Positions 8,354-18,332 of a DNA stretch of 47,875 nucleotides are shown one piece after another. Location: assembly GCA_002256385.1 (NCBI GenBank), contig NKJD01000027.1:1-47875 (forward strand), read 5' to 3'. Made by a program: the position numbers and the translations under genes. Below the pieces are notes generated by a model that saw only the letters and a program-made list of their open reading frames with translations, did not search any database and was not told where the DNA came from. The number at the start of each line of letters is the position of its first letter. Position 1 is the stretch's first letter. This DNA is from Flavobacterium sp. BFFFF2. GTDB taxonomy: Bacteria > Bacteroidota > Bacteroidia > Flavobacteriales > Flavobacteriaceae.

Positions 8354-8389
8354 AAAAAAGAGGCTGCCTTCATTGACAGCCTCTTTTTT
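8354..8389. terminator. Strong bidirectional intrinsic terminator
   Basis: AAAAAAGAGGCTG (8354-8366) pairs with CAGCCTCTTTTTT (8377-8389) around a 10-nt loop. The T-run after the stem on each strand lets it end both the ferredoxin transcript (+) and the symporter operon (-), whose last stop is at 8554. The region 8390-8553 holds no gene. Confidence 0.85.
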
Positions 8390-8553
8390 ATGTTTATAGT
8401 GATGGCTCCTGATTAAATTAAACTACTGAACGAGCAGTATTTACGTCTTTTTTTGGGATCAATGAGATAATCAAAGTATGTCTTTTACCGTCAAATGACT
8501 TATGTTAATCAACCACAGTGCCAATTTCAATGGTCAAAAAAGCGCCACATTAG

Positions 8554-9789
8554 TTATTCCAGCTCCACCTCAGTAGCTTGTTCAATAGAAATGTATTCGC
8601 CCTCGCTTTTTGAAATGACAATGGTAGCTACGCCGTTTCCGATAAAGTTGGTAATGGCCCTGGCTTCGCTCATAAACTTGTCAACGCCGAGTAAAAAGGC
8701 CAGTCCTTCTAATGGAATTCGGTGAATGGCTGCGAGTGTTGATGCCAACACGATAAATCCGCTGCCGGTTACGCCTGCTGCCCCTTTTGAAGTAATCATG
8801 AGCAGTCCGATGATAGTGAAAATCTCGGCAAGTGACAGATGGACATCATACAATTGTGCCAAAAATATGATGGCCATGGACAAATAAATAGAGGTGCCGT
8901 CCAAATTAAACGAATAGCCCGTTGGAACCACAAGGCCAACAACCGATTTGCTGCAGCCCATTCTTTCCAATTTATCCATCAAATTGGGCAACGCGGCTTC
9001 TGATGACGAGGTGCCAAGGACAATTAAAAGTTCTTCTTTGATGTATTTGATAAACTGCCAAATGTTTATTTTATAATATTTTAAAATGCTCCCTAAAATG
9101 AAAAACACAAAAATAAACATGGTAATATACACCGTGAGCATCAGTTTGCCAAGGGGAATGAGGGTGTCTAATCCAAATTTACCGACTGTGTAAGCCATTC
9201 CGCCAAAAGCACCAATAGGAGCCAAATACATGACGTATTTTAGTGCTTTAAAAACAAAAGTGGAACATTTGTATAAGAAGGCAACAATCTGTTCTCTTTT
9301 GGAATGGTAGTTTAATAAAACCCCAACAATGATGGCAACAATTAAAACCTGTAAGGTGGAATTATTCATGAAAAAGGAAAGCCAGTTGAAACTTTGCTGT
9401 GTATTTTGGGTATACATGCTTGAATCCTGAATTTGTAATCCAGTTTTGTCAATCTTTCCGGGCTGCACCAAATAGCCAACAACAATTCCGATGGTTAAAG
9501 CAACGGTACTTACAATTTCAAAGTAAATCAATGACTTGAGCCCGATTCGCCCGACCTTTTTAAGATCGCCCATGCCCCCAATGCCGAGCACGATGGTAAG
9601 GAAAATGATAGGAACAATGAATAACTTGATAATACTAATAAATCCGTCGCCCACCACTTTCATTTGAACGCCCGTTTCTGGCTGAAAATGACCAAGGACA
9701 ATGCCAACCAATATGGCGATTAATACCCAAAACGTCAGATTGGATAGTACGGATTTTAGAATCGAATTTGATTTTGATGTAGCGTTCAT
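8554..9789 (-). CDS. Dicarboxylate/amino acid:cation symporter (DAACS family)
   Basis: 411 residues from ATG 9789. A TTG at 9819 would lengthen it by ten residues and overlap the upstream gene; the ATG leaves a 19-nt gap and starts just before the first membrane helix. The protein is hydrophobic throughout, with the family's serine-rich hairpin LGTSSSEAALP and the substrate/sodium-site strand GTSIYLSMAIIFLAQ. Family members (GltP, DctA) bring glutamate, aspartate or C4-dicarboxylates across the inner membrane with sodium or protons. It is the last gene of a minus-strand run with porins and a carboxypeptidase, which suggests uptake of acidic amino acids or dicarboxylates released outside the cell (inference). 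Confidence 0.93.
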   Translation of the reverse strand: MNATSKSNSILKSVLSNLTFWVLIAILVGIVLGHFQPETGVQMKVVGDGFISIIKLFIVPIIFLTIVLGIGGMGDLKKVGRIGLKSLIYFEIVSTVALTIGIVVGYLVQPGKIDKTGLQIQDSSMYTQNTQQSFNWLSFFMNNSTLQVLIVAIIVGVLLNYHSKREQIVAFLYKCSTFVFKALKYVMYLAPIGAFGGMAYTVGKFGLDTLIPLGKLMLTVYITMFIFVFFILGSILKYYKINIWQFIKYIKEELLIVLGTSSSEAALPNLMDKLERMGCSKSVVGLVVPTGYSFNLDGTSIYLSMAIIFLAQLYDVHLSLAEIFTIIGLLMITSKGAAGVTGSGFIVLASTLAAIHRIPLEGLAFLLGVDKFMSEARAITNFIGNGVATIVISKSEGEYISIEQATEVELE

Positions 9790-9808
9790 TTCTTTGTATG
9801 GCAATAAA

Positions 9809-11077
9809 TTAAAAAACAACTAGAAAACTGATTTGTCCAGAAATGGTTCTTACATTTTCAACTGCATTGGACACACTGTTCAGTTGTTCTTGATTTAACG
9901 AGGTAACGGAAGTTTGAATTTTGAGATTGTTTCCTTTTAAATATTTTGCAAGTCCAACGGTGTATCCATTTTGATTGACCAATAACGAACTGTTTACATT
10001 GAACTCTTTGGTTAATTTTTCATATTTAAAATCCAAAGAATAACCCGACTTGGTCACATACCCACTTTGAATATTTATACCTTTTCCTAATACCAAATAT
10101 TGACTAATATCTGTCGGATATAAAGGCAACGTGGCCGCTGAATCAACAAAGGAATTGTCAAGGGCCGAGGCTGATGTTTTCACATATTCGGCCAATAATG
10201 AAAAGCCTTTGTATTTGAACAAGATATCGCCATAGAATTTTCGGTAATTCGGCAGTTTTTCTTTTTTGCTGCTGTCATAAAATGCAAATTCGGCATGGCC
10301 ATCCCCTATTTTATTACTTGCACCCACATTCAAACTACCCGCAACACCTGCCAGGATTTTCAATTTGTCTTCATGTTTTAAATCGGCAATGTAGCCGTCA
10401 TTTCCGGGTTTGAAACTTCCTAAAGGCAATATATCCAAACGCCCACCATATTTTAAACCACCTTTATCGACATCGGCTGAATTGGTGCCAAATGAATTGA
10501 TGCCATCGCCCGAAGTGATGGCAAATTTGGGTTTTACAATAAAGTTGTTTTTGCCAATTTGACCTTCAAAAAACACCCCAAATTCCCTGCCCGTGTTACA
10601 AAACGTGCTACTAAAAATGCCCCTGTCCACAAATTGAAGTTTGTCTTCATAAAAGGTCATTTCGCGGTTATTGGTAAACGTTTGTTTTTGTCCGAAAGTA
10701 ATTCTCAAATTAGAAACAGGTGAATAGGCGACCCATGCGTCTAACAATGGCTTGCCATTACTAAAATTATTTTGCAGCATAAACGATACTTTTTCTTTAT
10801 ACATGCTTCCAGAAAGGGTCAGGTAAGCATTTCTGCTATTGAAATAATTTACTGCAACAGCCCCGTCGGTTTTTTCATACTTATAAACCCCTTGAATAAA
10901 CCCGCTGATACTGAATTTATATTCGCCATCGTTGACATTAAAACTTAAGCCATCACCCAGTTGAAACTCTTTAGACTCCGTTTTAATGGCAACTTGTGCG
11001 CATGCTACAGCACCAATCAAAAGAATGAGTGCAGTGGCAAACGCCTTGAATTTTATATTTTTATTATAACTTCTCAT
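9809..11077 (-). CDS. Outer-membrane porin, O/P (anion-selective) type
   Basis: 422 residues. A signal peptide precedes the AQVAIKTE cut region. A beta-rich body follows with the pattern of OprO/OprP-like porins: DGEYKFSISGFIQGVYKY at the start, LLDAWVAYSPVSNLRITFGQ and FSSTFCNTGREFGVFFEGQI in the middle, and a final strand ending SGQISFLVVF. Known relatives carry phosphate or other anions. It overlaps the end of the M14 peptidase gene by 14 nt and is paralogous to the porin at 12610-13923. A pair of porins around a secreted carboxypeptidase suggests they let small acidic products enter the periplasm (inference). Confidence 0.85.
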   Translation of the reverse strand: MRSYNKNIKFKAFATALILLIGAVACAQVAIKTESKEFQLGDGLSFNVNDGEYKFSISGFIQGVYKYEKTDGAVAVNYFNSRNAYLTLSGSMYKEKVSFMLQNNFSNGKPLLDAWVAYSPVSNLRITFGQKQTFTNNREMTFYEDKLQFVDRGIFSSTFCNTGREFGVFFEGQIGKNNFIVKPKFAITSGDGINSFGTNSADVDKGGLKYGGRLDILPLGSFKPGNDGYIADLKHEDKLKILAGVAGSLNVGASNKIGDGHAEFAFYDSSKKEKLPNYRKFYGDILFKYKGFSLLAEYVKTSASALDNSFVDSAATLPLYPTDISQYLVLGKGINIQSGYVTKSGYSLDFKYEKLTKEFNVNSSLLVNQNGYTVGLAKYLKGNNLKIQTSVTSLNQEQLNSVSNAVENVRTISGQISFLVVF

Positions 11078-12605
11078 TGGTCAAATATCTATAAATTGGT
11101 AATTCACTATCGATTGTGGGCTTTAATACCTCAAATTTGATAAATCCATTTTCACTTTCTGGTTCCAACACTTCGGTCGCGATTTTTGCATTTTTTTGGT
11201 CTAAATAGACCACGTAAGTGCCTTTTGGAAAGGTCTTTTTAACGGTTGACACTTCAGTAGACACTTTCTGCGCTTTAAAACCTTCATCTTCGTCTGGGCT
11301 AACATCTAAGGAAGTTACTTTAAATGCTTCGATGTTAATGGCCGCTTCTTTGTCCAACAGGGCCACATTCAACCCTAGAATTTTTAATTTGTCAATCAAA
11401 ATGCTTTGGTCAGCAAGAATTAAATAGGCATAAGGGCGTTGTCTTTCAAGCACAGGAGTCGCTTTGATGGCATTGTTGACTTTTACTTCCAATGAAATTT
11501 CTTGAAAGTCTTGTAAATCGATGGCTTTGATGGTTTGCAGCTCTTGCGGTTTGTTGCAAGTAACTACCAGATTTTTAGGCTTTGTTTCATTCGAAATTTT
11601 TAACACTTCCTTGATTTTCAAGGCGTCGTCGTAAGCTGTTTTCAGAAAAGAAGTGGCAATTAAAAAAGTGGTATTTATGCGTCTTTTAAATGATGTCTTT
11701 TGCAGATTGACCCCCCGTATTTCAATGAGCGATGAAATGCAATTGCTGAGTGCAAATGAAGTGGTGCTTGAGCGGGCTTCCGTAGTGCACTGGTTAAAAT
11801 GTACTTCGCTATTGTGTTTTACGCTAGCAATATAATCTCTGGCGTTTAGTTTGTTCGTCTCCAATACTTTTTTGGCATTGCCCACAAACACCTCTTTGGT
11901 GTAATCTCTTAAGTTTTTAGGCAGGTTTAAGTTGCCAGAATACATAAACATGGCATCGTAAATGGCGCAAATGCCATGAGCGCCAAGTAAATTAAATTCT
12001 TTTCTAAAAGGGCGGTATTCATGAAAGTCTACCGCCACTTCGGCGCCAAAATCACTAAACGCTTTTTTTAGATAATTGGTTTCTTTTGCCAATAATTTTA
12101 CCTGATCTCGGTTCAAATCGAGGCCGTTGGCGGCATACCGATCTTGTTTTTCATAGCCATCAATATTGGCCATTGGCACAATAGCTATGGTTAATTTGTC
12201 AAGTAAATAACCGAATTGCGCATCGTTTAATAGTTTGTCCATCAAAAAAAGCATCGTTTCGGTGCCGGCAGGTTCGTCACCGTGAAGCCCACCTTGAAAC
12301 CAGACCTTTAACTTCTCTTTGCCGTTTTCTTTATTCAAAACAAGCAGTGGTATTTTTTTGCCTTTTTGGCTTTCACCAATAAATGACAGTGACACTTCTT
12401 TTGGATGTGCAGCCACCAATTTGTTGACATACGTCATCAAGTCATCGTAATTCGTAAACCCTTTTTTTGAAAAAGCAGGGGTTGATATTTCCAACTCCGG
12501 ATCTGGAAAATATTTCTTTGTTATTTCATCGCTTTGCGGGCTAAATTGCGCGTTGGTTGCAACGAAAAACAAACTGAAAAATAGTAAACTACAAATGTTC
12601 TTCAT
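11064..12605 (-). CDS. Secreted M14-family zinc carboxypeptidase
   Basis: 513 residues from ATG 12605; an in-frame start at 12620 would overlap the upstream porin and place residues before the signal peptide MKNICSLLFFSLFFVATNAQ. The zinc site is HGDE (His108, Glu111) with the third ligand in DFHEY (His195). The substrate-binding NR pair is in LDLNRDQ. Members remove C-terminal residues from peptides. A beta-rich tail of about 170 residues follows the catalytic domain, with no T9SS tail, so it is probably periplasmic or surface-held. Lying between two anion porins and upstream of a DAACS symporter, it may free acidic amino acids for import (inference). Confidence 0.9.
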   Translation of the reverse strand: MKNICSLLFFSLFFVATNAQFSPQSDEITKKYFPDPELEISTPAFSKKGFTNYDDLMTYVNKLVAAHPKEVSLSFIGESQKGKKIPLLVLNKENGKEKLKVWFQGGLHGDEPAGTETMLFLMDKLLNDAQFGYLLDKLTIAIVPMANIDGYEKQDRYAANGLDLNRDQVKLLAKETNYLKKAFSDFGAEVAVDFHEYRPFRKEFNLLGAHGICAIYDAMFMYSGNLNLPKNLRDYTKEVFVGNAKKVLETNKLNARDYIASVKHNSEVHFNQCTTEARSSTTSFALSNCISSLIEIRGVNLQKTSFKRRINTTFLIATSFLKTAYDDALKIKEVLKISNETKPKNLVVTCNKPQELQTIKAIDLQDFQEISLEVKVNNAIKATPVLERQRPYAYLILADQSILIDKLKILGLNVALLDKEAAINIEAFKVTSLDVSPDEDEGFKAQKVSTEVSTVKKTFPKGTYVVYLDQKNAKIATEVLEPESENGFIKFEVLKPTIDSELPIYRYLTNEKL

Positions 12606-12609
12606 AACG

Positions 12610-13923
12610 CTAAAAGGCAATGGTGGTTACTAATCTGGTGACGAATTCATTTCCTTTTATTGGGTTTCCATTCAAATCGTTCGACCCATCTTTTGCGTTT
12701 ATATACGTGCAATCCAATTGAATTTTGGCACCATATCCTTTTGAAATATATTTTGAAATGCCCAACGTATAATAATTGGAGCGGTTATAAAAGGTGGGGT
12801 TGTTCAAAAATGAATAGGATTCGGGCTTTAAATAAGACACGCGGGCATCAATGGAAAACAGATTTTTAAACACATATCCGCCTTGGATGTTGTAGCCTTC
12901 GCCAACCATCATTCGGCCCTTTATATAGTTTTCAACATCTCTAAGGCCGTTCACGTCAAAATTGGTCGACGTTGAGCCGTCAGTACGCACCCGTTGGGTA
13001 ATATCACCAGGCACACGCGCTGAGGCATTGACGTATTCTCCCAACAAAGAAAAACCATTGTATTTAAACAAGAAATCAACGCCATATTTGACATAATCAG
13101 GCAATAATTCGTTGTTGTCTTTGTCTAAATATAAAATGGTACCACTCTGGCTTCCACGTCGGTCGCTGATGCCCACATTATAGCTATAATGCGCACCAAT
13201 GACAAATTTAGGGGTGCTTTCACGCATCAAATCGGCTTGTCGGTATTGGCCAAGATTGCTGAATTGTCCAAAAGGCAAATAATCAATTCTACCGCCATAC
13301 TTTAAACCGCCATGGTCTTTATCGGTTACGTTGATTCCATCGCCGTTTGTTATAGCCAATGCCGGCAGAAGAATCGATTTTCTGGTAATTTTATATCTGG
13401 TTTCAAAAAAAAGACCAAATTCACGAACGGAAGCAAATGCGGCTGAAACTGGACTTCGATCGGCTAATTGCAATGTGCCTGAGCTCATACCAAGCTCTCT
13501 GTTGTCGGTCGGGGTCGATTTTTGACCAAAAGTTATTTTGGTTCTTTTACTGATGTTATAACCGATCCAGGCATCATATACCAACCCACCTATGGCGTCT
13601 GCGCCTTCACCGCCGCCTGTAAGGTCGAGTTCTAATTGATAACTAATTTTTTCTTTTTTGGCTTCGCCCGTTATTTCGAAACGAGCGCGTCGCATTCTGA
13701 ATCGATTGTACAAGGTGGCATCGTCGGTGTCTAGGTATTTTTTACTTTCAACATTGGGTTGAAGGTAACCTGATACTTTAATTTGATAGTTGTCGTCTTT
13801 GCCCGTAAAATAGAGTCCTTCTCCAAATCGGTATTTCCCCAAAATGATTTCTTGAGCAGATGAAAATTCAACGACCGATAGCAATAAAAACAATAAAAAG
13901 AGCGTCTTTTTTAGATGTGACAT
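12610..13923 (-). CDS. Outer-membrane porin, O/P (anion-selective) type
   Basis: 437 residues with a signal peptide ending near SSAQEI. The body repeats the layout of its neighbour at 9809-11077: ENLFY-like early strands (DNYQIKVSGYLQPNVESK), a YDAWIGYNISKRTKITFGQK segment, a REFGLFFETRY strand, GGRIDYLPFGQF and a terminal strand ending TRLVTTIAF. The two porins are clear paralogues, not recent copies. It lies 18 nt after the Ig-like lipoprotein and 4 nt before the carboxypeptidase, so all belong to one transcript. Anion preference is inferred from the family. Confidence 0.85.
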   Translation of the reverse strand: MSHLKKTLFLLFLLLSVVEFSSAQEIILGKYRFGEGLYFTGKDDNYQIKVSGYLQPNVESKKYLDTDDATLYNRFRMRRARFEITGEAKKEKISYQLELDLTGGGEGADAIGGLVYDAWIGYNISKRTKITFGQKSTPTDNRELGMSSGTLQLADRSPVSAAFASVREFGLFFETRYKITRKSILLPALAITNGDGINVTDKDHGGLKYGGRIDYLPFGQFSNLGQYRQADLMRESTPKFVIGAHYSYNVGISDRRGSQSGTILYLDKDNNELLPDYVKYGVDFLFKYNGFSLLGEYVNASARVPGDITQRVRTDGSTSTNFDVNGLRDVENYIKGRMMVGEGYNIQGGYVFKNLFSIDARVSYLKPESYSFLNNPTFYNRSNYYTLGISKYISKGYGAKIQLDCTYINAKDGSNDLNGNPIKGNEFVTRLVTTIAF

Positions 13924-13941
13924 TGTTTAATAATGCTAGCG

Positions 13942-15237
13942 TTAATTTCTTAAATTCCAAGTATTGTCCACTCTTAAACCATCAATGATGACATTGGGTG
14001 AGTTGGTGTTGTCTTGTCTAAGAACCACTCGCCCAGGAATAATATCAGCCGATCCCGTATCTTCAATGCCAATAGTAGGCACACTTGGTTCTGTTAGATA
14101 GTTGGACGAAGCATCAAAAATATACAAGCTCGATTCATCGCGACCTAGATTCCCGTTGCTGTTTGTCGTGGCAGCGTCCACGATTTTATACTTAACTACT
14201 ACCAGATATGTGGTACCATAGTCAAACAGATTGGTGGTGTATCTAAGGGTCAAATTTGCCGCAAATCCAAACTTAAACTTGCTGGGGTTCGTCGCATCTT
14301 GGTTAATTAACACTTTACCCCTGAAGGCCGTGTCTGTAATTGCATTATTTCCAAAGGCAAAGAAATATTGATCAATACACGCAGGTGAAGCCGTTGCATT
14401 CACCAGAAATGAAGCGTAAACGGTACCTGAATTGACTTCTGTAAATTGCAAAGAAACATCTTGACCCGTGCTGTTTACTGCCGCTGCATTACCCATGCCT
14501 GCGCCATAATAATTTGGAAATGTCAATCCGGGTGTAATAGTCAAAATAGGGTTTGTAGCTGCGCTACTGTGCGCCACCCAACCACTACTGGTGAGCGCCG
14601 AGCCTACTGCGCCGTCGAAATTGTCAGAGGCAATAGTTGCAATTGGAAAATTAGTCACTGTAAGCGTGGCTGTAACACTGCCTGAAGCATAGCTTCCAAA
14701 TGCCGCTTGCGTTGCAGTAATAGTAGATGTTCCTACACCAACTACCGTAACGGTCGTTCCGTTAATGGTTGCCACATTGGCATTGCTGCTGGTATAACTA
14801 AAAGCCCCACCACTATTTGAAAGCGGTGCTGTTAACTGAAAGGGCGCACTACCTACCGCTTTTGACGGAACTGTAAATGCACCAATGGTGGGAGGTGGTA
14901 ATTGAGTAACCGTAAAAACGGCAGTTGCAGTTGATGAAGCATACCGCACATCTGCTGCCTGAATGGCCGTTATGGTTGTGTTTCCAATTCCGACTATGGT
15001 CACCGTTGAACCGCTTATTGTTGCCACCGAAGGGTCAGATGAAGTATAGGAAAAACTGCCTGTACTATTTGACGACGGAGGTGTTAAAACAAAAGGCGCA
15101 CTGCCAATTTGCTTGGCTGGAACCGTAAACGTTCCGACGGTGGGCGTGAATGGGGTTACATCTTCGGTGTCACAAGACATTATTATCAGAAATAATAATG
15201 AAAAAAGTGGGGCATATTTCTTGAGCAATTGTTTCAT
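13942..15237 (-). CDS. Surface lipoprotein with two bacterial Ig-like domains
   Basis: 431 residues. A lipoprotein signal has the lipobox LIIMSC (Cys22). Two near-identical Ig-like (BIG2-type) modules of about 85 residues follow, each opening VGTFTVPAK or IGAFTVPSK and including FSYTSSDPSVATISGSTVTI. A C-terminal beta-sandwich of about 220 residues begins TIASDNFDGAVGSALTSSGW, like lectin/laminin-type surface domains. Probably displayed on the outer membrane and binds a polymer or the neighbouring T9SS protein. It sits 35 nt after that T9SS gene and 18 nt before the porin. No enzyme motif was seen. Confidence 0.8.
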   Translation of the reverse strand: MKQLLKKYAPLFSLLFLIIMSCDTEDVTPFTPTVGTFTVPAKQIGSAPFVLTPPSSNSTGSFSYTSSDPSVATISGSTVTIVGIGNTTITAIQAADVRYASSTATAVFTVTQLPPPTIGAFTVPSKAVGSAPFQLTAPLSNSGGAFSYTSSNANVATINGTTVTVVGVGTSTITATQAAFGSYASGSVTATLTVTNFPIATIASDNFDGAVGSALTSSGWVAHSSAATNPILTITPGLTFPNYYGAGMGNAAAVNSTGQDVSLQFTEVNSGTVYASFLVNATASPACIDQYFFAFGNNAITDTAFRGKVLINQDATNPSKFKFGFAANLTLRYTTNLFDYGTTYLVVVKYKIVDAATTNSNGNLGRDESSLYIFDASSNYLTEPSVPTIGIEDTGSADIIPGRVVLRQDNTNSPNVIIDGLRVDNTWNLRN

Positions 15238-15272
15238 AGCAATTAAAAAATAAAATATTTTTTTTGGGGATA

Positions 15273-17906
15273 TTAATCGTTTTTCACCATTATCTTTTGA
15301 ATGAACACCCCTTGTTCAGAGACAATTCTTGCAATATACATGCCTGTTCCAATTGTTGGAATGAATAGTTTGTCTGTAATGTTTGCGGCACTCAACACCT
15401 TGTTGCCCAACACGTCAAATAGTTCAACAGTTAATGCAAGGTTGTCAGAATTGTCAATCTGCATCGCACCATTTGAAACTGGATTTGGATACACCCTAAA
15501 CAACTCTTTGGTGGCAGAATGAACAGCCAATGGGTCAAATTCACCAATCGCAAAATCGCCAAAAGCGGACAATCCAGTTGCTGAAGCTTGCAGATCTGTA
15601 ATGACGCCAGTAGTGGTTACCGCACTCCACGCAGTTCCATCAAATTGTCTAACAATATAGTTTGCAAAATTTGAGCCTGAATCAACATCGGCAGATGAGT
15701 ACATAAATAGGGCGTTGTAACTGCCAAAACCTGCTAGGTTTACATTGGTCAATGTCCATGTTTTGTTCACGCTTTTTGAACCGTCAATGCCTGAGGTTGC
15801 AATGCCCACATGGTCACCAATGTTTGTGCGAACGCCAAGCGCACCAGCCGCGGTGGTATTTCCTGAAAAGGTCAGTGTCAACGGCGTATAACTATTTGAA
15901 TCGCCTATTTCATATACAAAAGAAGGACTTGCGCCTGCATTGGTTTGTTTGATCAAATTGCCCAAAACCCAACCTGTGTTTGTCCCAGCACCTGAAATGC
16001 TTCCGGTACTTGTAATCACTAAATTGTTAATAGTGGTGGTTATTTTTCCTGAAATAAACAACAAGGTACCGCTTACAGTAACATCGCCATTCAATGTAAC
16101 GGCAGTGGCTGGCGCAGTCTGATTGACAGTAAACGTGCCCGAAACAGCGGTGGGCCCATTGATGGTTTTTGGCGTTGTGCCACTCAATATCAGGTTTTTG
16201 TAGTCTGTTCTGGCCGTTACGGTTTGCGCTCCTGAAGCAACACGGGTATATTCTACAATGCTATTTGTTCCTAAAGTAAGGTTTTCAGCGCCAACAAATT
16301 GAAGGTCACCGCCCGCGTCATTTGGCGTGGCATTACTCGAAACAAAACCAGTTAATTTAGGGATTTTAATGGTGCCATTTACCACAACCGATCCGCCTGC
16401 TGGAATCGTGATGTAAGCATTGGCTGCCGTTGGCGCGGTGAGCGTGGAGGCTTGATCAACGGTAATGTGTTTGATGACGGGTGTAGCAGTAAAAGTAATA
16501 TTGGCTGCGTTGATCAGGGTAACGGTGCCAAAACTTTTGGTGGTGCTTGAAGATAGGGTCACCTGGTCGTAAATGATTTCTAGGTTATTGTCAAAAATAA
16601 TACCAAATGAAATGGCCGAAGTGCTTTTGTAAACGACTGTTTGGTTTCCAGAAACTGGCGCTATCACATCCAGATTTCCTGTTCCTGCTGGCAGAACGGC
16701 GCCTGCCGGATTTAATGTTAATGTAATGGCAGCTTGGCTGTTATTTCCTAAACGAACTTTGGTTCCATTGGCAGGACTCGTCCCGACAGTCCAGGCGACA
16801 TCTAGGGTTACCGCAGTGGTATTTCTAATTTCAAAAACCTGTGATGCATCTGTAAAATTAATAGGTGCAGCGCCTGTTCCATCCATATTTAAACCCCAGT
16901 TTACCACATCGGCAAGCGAACCCGTACCTTTATAATAATAGGTAGTTGCTAACGATTGAACAGCTGTGGTGGTAGTGCTTTCGTTGGAATAATTAAAGGC
17001 CTTATCAACCGCATATACTTTGTAGTAATAATCAACACCTGGGCTTAAACTGGTGTCTGAAAACGAAGTGTTTGTTCCAATATATCGAACCGCGCCTGCG
17101 CCAACAGGATTGTTAAATTTATAAATCCCATTTTGATTCGGATCGTCAGACGCTGTTGGGGCCACACCTGTGTAGCGCACCACCACATAAGCACCGCCAT
17201 CAAGACCTCCAGCAGATGCAGCCCAACTGATGTCAGCCCCGCCGTTAAGTGTGCCAATGGCAGTAATGGCTCCTGGGTCATTAGGCGCCGAAGTATCGGC
17301 AGTAGCTCCTTGATACACTACAAAATCATCGATATCTGCCGAAAAACCTGCCGTGGCTGCATCAATGGTAAATCCAGCCACGCCAAAATTGCCGGCGGCT
17401 GTGGCATCGGTGGTAATGGCAACAGCTACTTTTGTCCAAGCAGCCGTATTTGGTGCCAAACCAGCGGCCACACTTTGTTTGGTTCCAATCGGAGGTGCTT
17501 GAGTAGCTGACGTATTGTCCACGTAAATATCAACGGTACTGGCGTCAAGCGCAACGGTTGAAGCAGACTTATACCAAAACTGTATTTGATAGGTGGTGTT
17601 TGGTGCGAATGCGCCTGCTATTTGCGGCGTGTAAAAGTTTTTGGCAGTTCCATTTGCAGAACCTAAAGTGACATATTTTAGTCCACTGCGACCTCCAGTA
17701 GCATTTAAAACTTTGACAATGTTGGTCGCCGTATTGGTGGTCCACAACGTGGTGGAAAGATTCGCATTGGTAGCATTTCCTCCTGCCAAATTTGCTGTAT
17801 GATTTTCAAATCCACCGTCATGGGCCGAAAATGCGCCAATACCTGTTTGAGAAATGCCTAAAAAAGCAGACATCAATGCAAAGACAAAGTAAAATATGTT
17901 TTTCAT
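15273..17906 (-). CDS. T9SS-secreted surface protein with fibronectin-type repeats
   Basis: 877 residues from ATG 17906 (a TTG at 17924 is less likely). The signal peptide ends near LGISQ. The N-terminal domain QTGIGAFSAHDGGFENHT is of carbohydrate-binding/anchor type. A fibronectin III domain (GVDYYYKVYAVDKAFNYS) and long Thr/Ala/Asn-rich beta repeats follow. The type A sorting tail is FRVYPNPVSNGAMQIDNSDN to FIQKIMVKND. It is a close paralogue of the first roughly 790 residues of the protein at 22861-27303. First gene of the minus-strand porin/peptidase/symporter run; probably a substrate-binding surface component. Confidence 0.88.
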   Translation of the reverse strand: MKNIFYFVFALMSAFLGISQTGIGAFSAHDGGFENHTANLAGGNATNANLSTTLWTTNTATNIVKVLNATGGRSGLKYVTLGSANGTAKNFYTPQIAGAFAPNTTYQIQFWYKSASTVALDASTVDIYVDNTSATQAPPIGTKQSVAAGLAPNTAAWTKVAVAITTDATAAGNFGVAGFTIDAATAGFSADIDDFVVYQGATADTSAPNDPGAITAIGTLNGGADISWAASAGGLDGGAYVVVRYTGVAPTASDDPNQNGIYKFNNPVGAGAVRYIGTNTSFSDTSLSPGVDYYYKVYAVDKAFNYSNESTTTTAVQSLATTYYYKGTGSLADVVNWGLNMDGTGAAPINFTDASQVFEIRNTTAVTLDVAWTVGTSPANGTKVRLGNNSQAAITLTLNPAGAVLPAGTGNLDVIAPVSGNQTVVYKSTSAISFGIIFDNNLEIIYDQVTLSSSTTKSFGTVTLINAANITFTATPVIKHITVDQASTLTAPTAANAYITIPAGGSVVVNGTIKIPKLTGFVSSNATPNDAGGDLQFVGAENLTLGTNSIVEYTRVASGAQTVTARTDYKNLILSGTTPKTINGPTAVSGTFTVNQTAPATAVTLNGDVTVSGTLLFISGKITTTINNLVITSTGSISGAGTNTGWVLGNLIKQTNAGASPSFVYEIGDSNSYTPLTLTFSGNTTAAGALGVRTNIGDHVGIATSGIDGSKSVNKTWTLTNVNLAGFGSYNALFMYSSADVDSGSNFANYIVRQFDGTAWSAVTTTGVITDLQASATGLSAFGDFAIGEFDPLAVHSATKELFRVYPNPVSNGAMQIDNSDNLALTVELFDVLGNKVLSAANITDKLFIPTIGTGMYIARIVSEQGVFIQKIMVKND

Positions 17907-17997
17907 GGTAATGTTTTTTAACAAACAAATATATTCTAATGAAGTAATAAATTACTAGAAAAGCAATGTAACTACTTTTTAAAGCAGTAGACGGCCC

Positions 17998-18005
17998 TAT
18001 TTTTG
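17998..18005 (+). promoter_or_regulatory. Plus-strand -7 box facing an almost empty region
   Basis: TATTTTTG matches TAnnTTTG; a TTT at 17976-17978 lies 19 nt upstream as a weak -33 element. Transcription would start near 18012, exactly at the ATG of a 36-codon frame. The gap 17907-18332 has no other gene. Confidence 0.35.
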
Positions 18006-18011
18006 CGATTA

Positions 18012-18122
18012 ATGAAATTTTTAAGTTCCATTTTAAACAAAAAAGCAATGCGGCAAATAGGGACCGAATTTGAAGAAGCGGTGCAAGTTGGCTGTTTAAA
18101 ATTTTTAAAAATGGGTCACTAG
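18012..18122 (+). CDS. Possible leaderless 36-residue peptide or gene remnant
   Basis: The frame reads MKFLSSILNKKAMRQIGTEF and ends in LKFLKMGH. It begins where a promoter-like -7 box would start transcription and is the only plus-strand frame in this divergent gap. The basic, amphipathic start could be a small peptide; equally it could be the first exon-like scrap of a gene whose rest was deleted. No family recognised. The remainder to 18332 contains nothing I can name. Confidence 0.25.
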   Translation: MKFLSSILNKKAMRQIGTEFEEAVQVGCLKFLKMGH

Positions 18123-18332
18123 AAATGGCTGTTTTTCACCTTCTTACAACGAATGAGATTTTCGCAGTTGGTTTTCGGGCAAAATGTATAAATAGGGGAA
18201 GTGCTTAATAACGAGAAAAAGTATAAACCACCTTAGTAGCCACTACAGCTAAACTTCTATTGCAGCACGAATATCATTCTGATTCTAGGTAAACGACTCG
18301 CTGTTTATCCATTAAATAAAAGCATCACATCC

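Noticed and set aside
9789..9819. TTG start of the symporter
   Set aside because: It overlaps the porin stop and precedes an ATG located at the natural N-terminus.
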